From Teredinibacter franksiae (lineage in GTDB: Bacteria; Pseudomonadota; Gammaproteobacteria; Pseudomonadales; Cellvibrionaceae): a stretch of 64,000 nucleotides of DNA. Below the pieces are notes generated by a model. The model ran no database searches. It worked only from the letters and a program-made list of their open reading frames with translations, and had not been told where the DNA came from. Made by a program: the position numbers and the translations under genes. Each line of letters begins with the position of its first letter. Within the stretch, counting starts at the first letter, position 1. Below are positions 43,479 to 53,500 of the stretch, piece by piece. Location of the stretch: positions 3,546,501-3,610,500 of the forward strand of contig NZ_JACJUV010000001.1 in assembly GCF_014218805.1 (NCBI RefSeq). Direction: 5' to 3'.

Positions 43479-44627
43479 ATGGCCTGGAATGAACCGGGTG
43501 GTAACAAAGACCCCTGGGGCGGCGGTAATCGCGGAAACGATGGTCCCCCTGACCTTGATGAAGCGCTGAAAAACATTCAGAAGAAGTTTTCTGGCTTGTT
43601 TGGTGGCGGCAAAAACGGGGGTGGGAAAAACGCTGGCTTTGGCTTTAGCTGGAGTATCGTTGCCCTGTTAATCGTTATAGGGTTGGTTATATACGCCATT
43701 GTTGGTGCGGGTATTGTGAATGAGCAGGAGCGGGCAGTTATCCTGCGGCTTGGCACATACAATACGACCAAAGATCCAGGATTTCGCTGGAACCCTCCGC
43801 TGGTCGATAAGGTATACACCATTAACGTAACCAACGTGCGTCAATGGTCTACCTCTGAGCAAATGCTCACCAAAGATTTGAATATTGTTGATATTAAATT
43901 GTCTGTGCAGTACATCATTGAAGATGCGCGCGATTTCTTGCTCAATGTAAAAGACCCAGAAAATAGTTTGCAGCAAGCCACCAACAGCGCATTGCGCCAT
44001 GTGGCGGGTTCCGCACTGATGCACGATGTGCTCACCGAGGGGCGTGAACAGGTTGCGTTTGATATACAGGCACTCCTACAAAGATACCTGAACAACTATA
44101 AAACGGGTATTCGTGTAGAAACCGTTAACATCGAAGATTCTAACCCTCCGCGAGAAGTGCAAGGTGCTTTTGACGAAGTCATTGAAGCGCGAGAAGACGA
44201 AGAGCGGTATAAGAATCAGGCTGAGGCCTATTCGAACGGTATTATTCCTGAAGCTCGGGGTGGTGCTCAGCGCGTTATTGAAGAAGCAACGGCGTACAAA
44301 GAGAAAGTTATCGCTGAGGCAGAAGGTGAGGCTAAGCGCTTTGAATACCTGTTGACCGAATATAAAAAGGCACCGGAGGTTACTCGTCAACGCTTGTATA
44401 TAGATGCCGTTGAGGATGTGATGTCTAATAGTTCGAAGGTGATGGTCGATGTTGAAGGCGGGAACAACATGTTGTATCTACCGTTAGATAAGATTATTTC
44501 AAGTAGCCAGCAGAGCAGTTCACGTAGCTTTACGGCCTCTGAGTTGGATGCCTTGGCTGAGCGAATAAAAAACCAGGCTGAGCTTGATGATAGCGGTCTG
44601 ACTTCACGTCGTAGAGAGGGGAGATAA
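43479..44627 (+). CDS. hflK: FtsH protease modulator HflK
   Basis: SPFH/prohibitin protein that cages FtsH with HflC. 382 residues: Gly/Asn-rich cytoplasmic N-terminus (AWNEPGGNKDPWGGGNRG), transmembrane helix at ~52-75, then the SPFH domain in the periplasm (VNEQERAVILRLGTYNTTKDPG) and a long coiled-coil with EARGGAQRVIEEATAYKEK. GGAG precedes the ATG; hflC begins two bases after its stop. Confidence 0.96.
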   Translation: MAWNEPGGNKDPWGGGNRGNDGPPDLDEALKNIQKKFSGLFGGGKNGGGKNAGFGFSWSIVALLIVIGLVIYAIVGAGIVNEQERAVILRLGTYNTTKDPGFRWNPPLVDKVYTINVTNVRQWSTSEQMLTKDLNIVDIKLSVQYIIEDARDFLLNVKDPENSLQQATNSALRHVAGSALMHDVLTEGREQVAFDIQALLQRYLNNYKTGIRVETVNIEDSNPPREVQGAFDEVIEAREDEERYKNQAEAYSNGIIPEARGGAQRVIEEATAYKEKVIAEAEGEAKRFEYLLTEYKKAPEVTRQRLYIDAVEDVMSNSSKVMVDVEGGNNMLYLPLDKIISSSQQSSSRSFTASELDALAERIKNQAELDDSGLTSRRREGR

Positions 44628-44629
44628 TT

Positions 44630-45502
44630 ATGACTAGTAGAGCTCTTTTCTCGCTTATTGGCGTTATCGTTGCGGTATTTTTATTGTTTAGCTCGCTGTT
44701 TATTGTTAATGAATACGAGCGCGGTGTGATGCTGCATTTGGGGCGTGTATCCAATGCGGATTTACAGCCGGGTCTGCATGCAAAAATTCCGTTTGTGCAA
44801 GAAGTGCGTAAGTTTGATGCGCGTATTTTGACGCTGGATGCTCGTGCCGAACGCTTTCTTACGGTCGAAAAGAAAAGCATGATGGTGGACAGTTTCGCCA
44901 AATGGCGCATTATTAATGTAGGTACTTACTACACCGCAACCAATGGTGAAGAGGCCCGCGCTAAGCGTCTGCTGGAGCAGCGTATCAATGAAGGTTTACG
45001 CAACCAGTTTGCTCAGCGTTCGTTGCAGGAGGTGGTTAGCGGTGAGCGTGAACAATTGATGGTTAATTTGACGAAGCAACTGAATGAGTTCACTCAGACC
45101 TCTTTGGGAATCGAGGTTGTGGATGTGCGAGTGAAGCGAATTGACTTGCCAACCGAGGTCAGTGGCCCAGTTTATAGTCGTATGCGTGCAGAGCGTGAGC
45201 GGGAGGCGCAGGAGCATCGCTCGAAAGGTAAGGAGCAAGCCGAGATTATTCGAGCAGACGCGGAGCGTCAGCGTACTATCCTTGAGGCTGAAGCCTACAG
45301 ATCTGCTGAACTGCTGATGGGTGAAGGTGATGCTCAGGCGGCGTCTATTTATGCCTCTGCCTACACGCGGGACCCTGAATTCTATGCCTTTTTACGCAGC
45401 CTTTCGGCCTACCGTAAAACCTTTAACAGTAAAGAAGATATTCTGTTGGTGGATCCGGATAGCGAATTCTTCCGTTATCTGAAGAATTCAAAGGGTAAAT
45501 AA
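44630..45502 (+). CDS. hflC: FtsH protease modulator HflC
   Basis: Second half of the HflKC complex; 290 residues. One N-terminal transmembrane helix (~5-25), then the SPFH domain starting FIVNEYERGVMLHLG, the conserved LDARAERFLTVEKK segment, ERQRTILEAEAYRSAE coiled-coil and a C-terminal RSLSAYRKTF region. GGGGAG precedes the ATG. A strong terminator follows. Confidence 0.96.
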   Translation: MTSRALFSLIGVIVAVFLLFSSLFIVNEYERGVMLHLGRVSNADLQPGLHAKIPFVQEVRKFDARILTLDARAERFLTVEKKSMMVDSFAKWRIINVGTYYTATNGEEARAKRLLEQRINEGLRNQFAQRSLQEVVSGEREQLMVNLTKQLNEFTQTSLGIEVVDVRVKRIDLPTEVSGPVYSRMRAEREREAQEHRSKGKEQAEIIRADAERQRTILEAEAYRSAELLMGEGDAQAASIYASAYTRDPEFYAFLRSLSAYRKTFNSKEDILLVDPDSEFFRYLKNSKGK

Positions 45503-45529
45503 CGCAAAGAACCATGGTAAAATAAGAAA

Positions 45530-45556
45530 ACCGGCTCCAATAGAGCCGGTTTTTTT
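45530..45556 (+). terminator. Rho-independent terminator after hflC
   Basis: 8-bp GC-rich stem ACCGGCTC / GAGCCGGT, extended by A/T pairs, loop CAATA, then a 6-7 base T tract. Ends the hfq-hflX-hflKC transcription unit and directly abuts the 51-bp repeat array. Confidence 0.9.
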
Positions 45557-45557
45557 A

Positions 45558-45778
45558 TGCACAGGATGTGCGGTATGCGGTGAGTGCATGGATGCACAGG
45601 AACCGAGATGCACAGGATGTGCGGTATGCGGTGAGTGCATGGATGCACAGGAACCGAGATGCACAGGATGTGCGGTATGCGGTGAGTGCATGGATGCACA
45701 GGAACCGAGATGCACAGGATGTGCGGTATGCGGTGAGTGCATGGATGCACAGGAACCGAGATGCACAGGATGTACGGT
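45558..45778. repeat. 51-bp tandem repeat array (about 4.3 copies)
   Basis: Four perfect 51-bp copies start at 45558, 45609, 45660 and 45711, followed by a partial fifth copy from 45762 that diverges around 45773. Each unit holds two inverted repeats, GCACA-GGA-TGTGC and GTGCAT-GG-ATGCAC, and the string GATGCACAGGA twice, 16 bases apart. The array starts one base after the hflC terminator T tract. Because 51 is divisible by three and the unit lacks stops in most frames, long repetitive open frames occur on both strands; I regard these as incidental. Confidence 0.95.
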
Positions 45779-45925
45779 GCAGGAAACTGCTTCGAGCGTT
45801 TTTACTCCCCGCGCGCCTTTTGGTCTACTGGCAGTTGCTTTCGCCGATCAAGGCTGGCGTCGCAGGTAATTGCAGCAGCCAAAACCCTGGTCGTGCAGGT
45901 GCGACCGTTCAAGAGTTACTGCATT

Positions 45926-46114
45926 ATGTGGGAAGAGTTTGGTAAGGCGTTCTGTCTGATGTTGATCATGGAGGGGATAATGCCCTTTCTGTATCCTGAT
46001 CGGTGGCGCAAGCTGGTTGCTACCTTGGCAACTATCAGCGACCGGGACTTGAGAGTGATGGGCCTGGTGAGCATGCTGATTGGCCTTGGTGTGTTGCTAT
46101 TTTTAACGAATTAA
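45926..46114 (+). CDS. DUF2065 small membrane protein
   Basis: 62 residues from MWEEFGKAFCLMLIMEG. Two hydrophobic helices: ~6-23 and ~43-61 (RVMGLVSMLIGLGVLLFL), separated by a charged loop with PDRWRK. Genes of this family sit between hflC and hisZ in many gammaproteobacteria, and that context supports it; the function is unknown. The start was chosen by family length; no strong ribosome-binding site is visible, and longer frames would run into the repeat array. Confidence 0.88.
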   Translation: MWEEFGKAFCLMLIMEGIMPFLYPDRWRKLVATLATISDRDLRVMGLVSMLIGLGVLLFLTN

Positions 46115-46168
46115 TTGTGTGCCGTTTGACGCTATACGCGTTTAACTTAACCTGATTAAATTGTATTT

Positions 46169-46210
46169 TTTGAACTTACATCTTTGAACATACACCTTTG
46201 AGATATGCGG
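46169..46210 (+). repeat. Three imperfect 14-bp direct repeats upstream of hisZ
   Basis: TTTGAACTTACATC, TTTGAACATACACC and the weaker TTTGAGATATGCGG follow each other with an exact 14-bp period, ending five bases before the hisZ ATG. The last copy includes the ribosome-binding site. Could be a regulatory site or chance. Confidence 0.35.
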
Positions 46211-46214
46211 AGCT

Positions 46215-47396
46215 ATGAGTAGAGTGGATCGCTGGCTGTTGCCAGACGGTATCGAAGAAATGCTGCCTGAAGACGCGAGTAGGGTAGAAAGTTTACGTCG
46301 TCGATTGGTTGACGGTTTTCGGGGGTGGGGGTACGACTATGTTATTCCGCCAATGGTAGAATTTACCGATTCGCTGCTGACAGGTTCCGGAAGTGACATT
46401 GAGCTGCTGACCTTTAAAATTACAGACCAAATCTCTGGTAAGACCATGGGTATTCGCGCGGACATGACGCCACAGGCTGCGCGAATGGATGCGCACAGCC
46501 TAGACCGCGAAGGCGTGAATCGCCTTTGCTATGCAGGCCATGTGCTGCATACCCGCGCAAAAGCAGCATTGGCGTCGCGTACCCCTATTTGGGCTGGGGT
46601 TGAATTATTCGGCGAGCCAGGCATCGATGCTGATCTTGAAGTTATAAGCTTACTACTGGAATCACTGGCCACCGCGGGTTTTGAAAAGCAGTATATTGAT
46701 ATTGGTCACGTTGGCATCTTCCGCGCTTTAGCGGAAGTAGCCGAGCTAAGCGAAGCTGATGAAGAGGCTTTATTTACGCTGTTACAGGCCAAGGCAACGA
46801 CGGAAATTGAGCAATGGTTAGAGGCATTCATTGCTGATGAGGACATACGTAACTGGTTTAATGAGTTGCCCCGGCTTTCGGGTGGCGTCAATGTTCTGAC
46901 CAAAGCCCAAGCTGTGTTTGCCTATGCTCCCGCCGAAGTTGCTGCCGCGCTGGATGAACTGATTACACTGGCTGCAGTGTTGCAACCACGTTACCCGCAA
47001 GCACAGCTTCACTTTGATTTAAGTGAATTGCGTGGGTATCACTACCATACGGGTATTGTTTTCGGTGCGTTTGCGCCAGGTTTGGGTGAAGCTATTGCTA
47101 ATGGTGGTCGTTACGACCATATCGGCCAAGCCTTTGGTCGGCCGCGCCCTGCTACGGGGTTCAATGTTGACCTCACCGCAATAAGTCGCGTTCAACAGAG
47201 CGAAAGCATTCGGGTATGGGGTATATTTGTTCCCGCCTCAGAAAGCGATAAGCAGTGGCAAAAGGTACGTGAATTGCGAGCGGCAGGAGATCGGGTCGTT
47301 ATGGCGTTGTCCGGTCAGGAAAAACCGTTGGATCACCAGAGTTGTGACCGTGTTTTAATCGAAAATGGCGAAACGTTTGTTGTCGAAAGCCTGTAA
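46215..47396 (+). CDS. hisZ: ATP phosphoribosyltransferase regulatory subunit HisZ
   Basis: HisRS paralogue without aminoacylation activity that forms the octamer with short-form HisG for the first step of histidine synthesis. 393 residues; GGAG before the ATG. Class II synthetase fold: motif 1 region GWGYDYVIPPMVEFTDSL, motif 2 GIRADMTPQAARM and a C-terminal ANGGRYDHIGQAFGRPRPATGF segment. It lacks the HisRS anticodon-binding domain length. hisZ upstream of purA is the pseudomonad order. Confidence 0.94.
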   Translation: MSRVDRWLLPDGIEEMLPEDASRVESLRRRLVDGFRGWGYDYVIPPMVEFTDSLLTGSGSDIELLTFKITDQISGKTMGIRADMTPQAARMDAHSLDREGVNRLCYAGHVLHTRAKAALASRTPIWAGVELFGEPGIDADLEVISLLLESLATAGFEKQYIDIGHVGIFRALAEVAELSEADEEALFTLLQAKATTEIEQWLEAFIADEDIRNWFNELPRLSGGVNVLTKAQAVFAYAPAEVAAALDELITLAAVLQPRYPQAQLHFDLSELRGYHYHTGIVFGAFAPGLGEAIANGGRYDHIGQAFGRPRPATGFNVDLTAISRVQQSESIRVWGIFVPASESDKQWQKVRELRAAGDRVVMALSGQEKPLDHQSCDRVLIENGETFVVESL

Positions 47397-47450
47397 CAAC
47401 ACTCACAATACACAATATTTAAATGCAGGCTGCCTGAGGGTGGCTTTTAG

Positions 47451-48770
<1,320 letters not shown>

Positions 48771-48798
48771 AGCGGGCTTTATTCCGTGTATGAATACC

Positions 48799-48826
48799 AA
48801 GGTCGCCATCAAAGGCGGCCTTTTTT
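48799..48826 (+). terminator. Rho-independent terminator after purA
   Basis: 9-bp stem AAGGTCGCC / GGCGGCCTT (one G-T wobble) with a 6-base loop, followed by TTTTTT; 29 bases after the purA stop. Confidence 0.85.
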
Positions 48827-48858
48827 ATGCCTAAAATTCCTGCTGATTTGCCTATACT

Positions 48859-50139
48859 ATGCTAGAGGCTTGCTCATATAAATTACGCTCAGGTTTAAGA
48901 TCCATGGAATATCCCGCCTTTATCGAAGATCAGGACTATATGGATATGGACTCGTCGGTGCCGGAAACCGACCAGTTGCGCGCCATGTTAAGTAATCTCA
49001 CGCGTATACATTTACTCTCGGCTAATAAATTTGATAGCTTCGACGATTTGATTCGTGAATACCTTATATCCGGCATAGAAGTGTTCGGCCTTGAAACGGG
49101 GATTGTCAGCCAAGTCACCAGCGAGGGCATCTATCGGGTTTGTGATGTGGTTAGTCCGCTAGAAATACTACACAAAGGTCAGGAGTTTCCAATAGAGGAT
49201 ACCTACTGCCGGGAGGTTGTTAGAAGTAACAAAGTATTGGGTTTTCCTGAGGTTGGTAAGCTGGATTATATGAACTGCCATCCGGTCTATCAGAATTTGA
49301 AATTAGAGGCCTACTTATCTTCCCCCATTTTTGTCGGCGACACCCTATTCGGTACGTTTAACTTCACCTCTATCGAGCCAAGAGCGCGGGGGTTTTCCAA
49401 GCATGAGCGGAATCTTATATTGCTAATGGCTAACTCCATAGGTTCTTTTATTCTTTTGCGAAATAAAGAAGATAAGCTGGTGGAATTAAATGAACGCATC
49501 AAACGGTTTGTTGGTTATGTGGCCCATGATTTACGTAACCCATTGGGCTCAATCATCGGCTTCGCGAAAATGGGTGTCATGCCAAAGACCAGCGAAGCGA
49601 GGCGTTTGGATATTTTTGCAAGAATCGAAAAAACAGGGGAGCAAGCGCTGGAGTTTGTATCATCGATTTTAGAAAATGCGGCGCTAAGTGCAGGGAAAAT
49701 ATCAGTTGAGTTGGAGGTCGTGGAGGTGAAAGCGATGTTTGACGAGGCAATAGCATCGGTAGAACTCTATGCCAACACTTCGGGTACCAAATTACTTGTA
49801 CAGATTGAGGAAAGTGCGTGTGTCCGTTGTGACATGAGCCGCTTAAATCAAAGCTTGATGAATCTATTGATTAACGCCATTAAATACTCGCCAGTAAATG
49901 GCACCGTTATGCTGCGAGCGCAGCGGGAAGAGGATGCGTGTCGAATAGATGTAATCAATAAGATGGAAGTTAAGCCAAAGCCCATGACCGGTGAGAACCT
50001 GAAGTTATATGGGTCGGTGGGATTTGGCTTGGATATTGTAGCGCAAGTCCTCGAAGCTCATGGTTCGGAGCTGGAAGTCAGTGAAACGCAAGAAACATAT
50101 GTTGCTACATTTCGACTGCCGTTAGCAGTCTCTATGTGA
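48859..50139 (+). CDS. Soluble GAF-domain sensor histidine kinase
   Basis: 426 residues with no signal peptide or membrane helix, hence cytosolic. Residues ~45-205 form a GAF-like sensor (VYQNLKLEAYLSSPIFVGDTL). HisKA follows with H-box VAHDLRNPLGSI (His223), then a HATPase_c domain with the N-box LMNLLINAIKYSP and G2 box GSVGFGLDIV. The usual DxGxG G1 box is not recognisable: the equivalent strand reads IDVINKMEVKPKP. No response regulator gene is adjacent. The start is uncertain; ATG at 48904 is an alternative and neither has a clear ribosome-binding site. Confidence 0.88.
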   Translation: MLEACSYKLRSGLRSMEYPAFIEDQDYMDMDSSVPETDQLRAMLSNLTRIHLLSANKFDSFDDLIREYLISGIEVFGLETGIVSQVTSEGIYRVCDVVSPLEILHKGQEFPIEDTYCREVVRSNKVLGFPEVGKLDYMNCHPVYQNLKLEAYLSSPIFVGDTLFGTFNFTSIEPRARGFSKHERNLILLMANSIGSFILLRNKEDKLVELNERIKRFVGYVAHDLRNPLGSIIGFAKMGVMPKTSEARRLDIFARIEKTGEQALEFVSSILENAALSAGKISVELEVVEVKAMFDEAIASVELYANTSGTKLLVQIEESACVRCDMSRLNQSLMNLLINAIKYSPVNGTVMLRAQREEDACRIDVINKMEVKPKPMTGENLKLYGSVGFGLDIVAQVLEAHGSELEVSETQETYVATFRLPLAVSM

Positions 50140-50524
50140 AACCTGTGCTGCCATTTAAGAATGGCGCGCTTATACATAGATTAATTTTTCCAGGTAAAGC
50201 TTACGCCCTTTCGCTTTAGGGAATAACACTACACTTTTTAAGTATTTAAACCAAAGGTCTTTACTGAGGTTATTTCAGTGGGTTATTAAACCTTAGCCTG
50301 TCGTGTTCAATAAAATGGCGCAATGAATAAAGGTACAAAAAAGTTGCTCTAACTCTTTGATATTTAACAGGGTCAAAAAATCGGCTCTCTCGAACAGGCG
50401 TTCCACCTCCTCTATTAGCCATTACTGCACTACAACTATCGTCGCGCTATTTCCTTCCTATACTTTTTTTTCGATTGCCTCCGTTTGGGCGAGGCCGATT
50501 TTAAAATAGTCAGGGAACCTGTTT
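50140..50524. other. Intergenic region before the giant lipoprotein gene
   Basis: 385 AT-rich bases. No open gene or known riboswitch. An inverted repeat GCCTC (50477-50481) / GAGGC lies close to the downstream start, and TATACT at 50459 could be a -10. These may belong to the promoter region of the following gene. Confidence 0.4.
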
Positions 50525-53500
50525 ATGTCACCTTCCAGTAAGCCTTCAGTAAATCGACGAAATTATTTTTCGAAATTCGGCATTATTGTTTATTTATCTC
50601 TTACCGGCTGGTTAGCCGGATGTGATTCCGGCGGAGACGGTATATCGCTTGGAGGCATTATTCCAACGGGTGAGCCAACAACCGAGCCTAGCGTTGCGCC
50701 AACGGCTGTTCCGCCCCTTCAATTACAAGGCTCTGCAGTAGACGGCCCTATAGCAAATGCAGATGTGGCGGTGTACCGAGTAGATCCCTCCGTGGACAAT
50801 TTGCAGGGCGTATTACTTGATGAAGGAGAGACCGACGCACAAGCACAATTCACCGGTTTGGAAATTGATGCTGATGAAGCTGGGCCTTTTCTTATAGTCG
50901 TAACGGCGGATGAGGACACCGTTGACCTGAATACCGGCAACGCTCCTATTATTTCTGAGGTGCGTACAATTCTGACGCAGGAGCGAGCGAGTCAGCCGGT
51001 ATATGCAACACCACTTACCACTATGGCGGTCGCGCTTACGGTAGCAAAAGCCGACGATGATGGCAGTGTCACGCTGGATGAAATAACCGATGGTTTGGAC
51101 GCCGCCGCCGCCGAAGTGGTGTCGGCATTAGGTTTTGGCATGGATGACGATGTTGATATTTTTACTGCGCCGCCAATGGTTACCGACGAAACCGATACCG
51201 AAGAGGAACTGGAAGAAGTGGCGCAATACCGAACGGCGATTTCCGGTGCGGCGGCGATTATTTTCCAGATACAGGCCAACAGTGAAAATACCACAACAGA
51301 CAATGTGATGGCCTCGTTGGCTGACGACCTTTCCGATGGCAATATCGATGGTCAGAACAGTGAAAATGAAGCGCTTGATGAATATGTGGCCGGTGATGCG
51401 GCTATTATTGTCGAGACAGACCCCGCAAATCTCATTGTACCGGGTACCAATAAAACCGTAGAAGAGGCTGAGCAATTACTTGACGAAGAGTCTGCGGACA
51501 CGGGTACTACCACGGACACCTCAGGTCTTGCGGATGGCTCTATTAGTGCCAAAGCAGAGCCGGGTGAGGTTGATACCGATCGTGACGATGATGGTGTACT
51601 TAACTCGGAAGACGCATTCCCTAACGACCCTGAAGAAAGCATTGATACTGATGGCGACGGTGTTGGTAACAACGGTGATGACGATGATGATAGCGATGGC
51701 GTGCCCGATAGTCTGGATGCCTTTCCGTTGGATGGGTCCGAAAAAGCGGACACTGATGGCGATGGCACAGGTAATAATGCCGATACCGATGACGATGGCG
51801 ATGGCGTAGCCGACAGCGAAGACGACTTCCCACTTGATGCCACCGCATCAGATGCAACCGATGTTGATGGTGATGGCTGGCCAGCAGAACAAGATCCCAA
51901 TGACGACGACCCTCAAAATCCGGGCATAGGCTTTGTTGATAGCGACGGCGATGGCTTGGGCAATAGTGTCGATAGCGACGACGATAATGATGGTGTGATC
52001 GACGCCCAAGATGACTTACCTTTAGATGAAACTGAATCGTCCGATTTTGATGGTGATGGTGTTGGTGACAACAAAGATGACGATATTGATGGCGATGGTG
52101 TGGCAAATCATACCGGTGGTAATGATGTTGCCAACACCTCTGCCAATAGGGCTGAGGGCGGGGATGCCTTTCCGTTCAATCCAAACGAAAATTCCGATTT
52201 GGATAAAGACGGTATTGGCGACAACAAAGACCCTGATGCCGATGGCGACGGTCTTGCGGATGCAATAGACCCTGACCCAACGGATAAAGACAGCGATGAT
52301 GACGGCGTGCGTGATGGCGTCGATGCATTACCGGCCGATCCCAATGAAACGCTCGACTCCGATGATGACGGAGTGGGCAATAACGGTGATAACTGCAAGT
52401 TCGTCGCCAATACAAATCAGTTGGATAGTGACGAGGATGGCGATGGCAATGCCTGTGACAGCGATGATGACAACGACGGAGTTGTCGACACTGAAGATGA
52501 CTTTCCCCTCGACCCTAACGCTTCAGAAGCTACCGATGCCGATGGTGACGGCTGGCCAGTGGGGCAGGACACTGACGACACCAATGCCAGCGTTCCAGGG
52601 CGCGACTACGTAGACACCGATGGCGACGGTGCAGCCGACGATGGTGGTGCTGCGCCAGATGGTGATGACGACAATGACGGTGTGAACGATGCCGACGATG
52701 CCTTTCCCACTAACCCAGAGGAACATGCCGACGCGGATCAGGATGGCACTGGTGACCGGGGTGATCTGGATGATGATAACGATGGCGTAAACGACGATGT
52801 CGACGCCTTTCCCTATGATGATGGAGAAAGTGTAGATACCGACGCTGATGGCTATGGCGATCAGTCCGACAGCTGCCCGAATGACGCGGGCCCTCAAACC
52901 GACAGTGACGAAGATGGTCAGGGCGATGCCTGCGACAGCGATGACGACAACGACGGAGTTGCCGACGATGATGATCGCTTTCCTCTGAACCCGCAGGAGT
53001 CGCGCGACACCGACGGCGATGGTGTGGGTAACAATGAAGATACCGATGACGATGGCGATGGTTTGAGCGATGACGTAGAGAAAGATAGCGGCACCGACCC
53101 CATGCATCGTGACACCGATCGGGATGGTACCGACGACGGCGATGACAATTGCCCTATAGTCGCCAATGCGGATCAAGAAGACGGTGACGGCGACAGTGTG
53201 GGTAATCTGTGTGATGACCCGCCCGACCTTTCTGGTTATTACCTGCTGGATATCACCGTAAACAGTGTGGAGGTAGAAGCTTCAACCACAGAGTGGCAGG
53301 AAATGGCAGACCAAGATTGTGATGATGAAGCCGGTCGAATGACTTCAGAAGTTGCACTCTTTTCGCAGGACGGAACCGAATTCAAACTGCACTTCGTAGA
53401 AGATGAGTTTCGTGGTGAAGATGCTGGCCGAGGTACAGTGAATGCGCTTGGGCAAGTGGTTATTGAGGATCATGGTGATTATCAAATGCCCGACGGCCGC

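Noticed and set aside
45558..45778. CRISPR array
   Set aside because: Repeats are directly contiguous with no unique spacers and no cas genes are in the window; this is a tandem minisatellite.
45475..45945. Several 90-125 codon open frames on both strands across the 51-bp repeat array, with 17-residue repeated peptides
   Set aside because: A stop-free repeat unit of length divisible by three keeps several frames open automatically. No ribosome-binding site, signal or recognisable domain supports any of them.
50470..50524. Cyclic di-GMP (GEMM) riboswitch before the giant lipoprotein gene because of the GCCTCCG string
   Set aside because: The other conserved GEMM segments and tetraloop-receptor pairing are absent.
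51352..53176. Long minus-strand frames (182 and 217 codons) opposite the TSP3 repeats
   Set aside because: Codon-biased GAT/GAC repeats produce open antisense frames; products are low-complexity Ser- or Ile/Val-rich with no features of real proteins.
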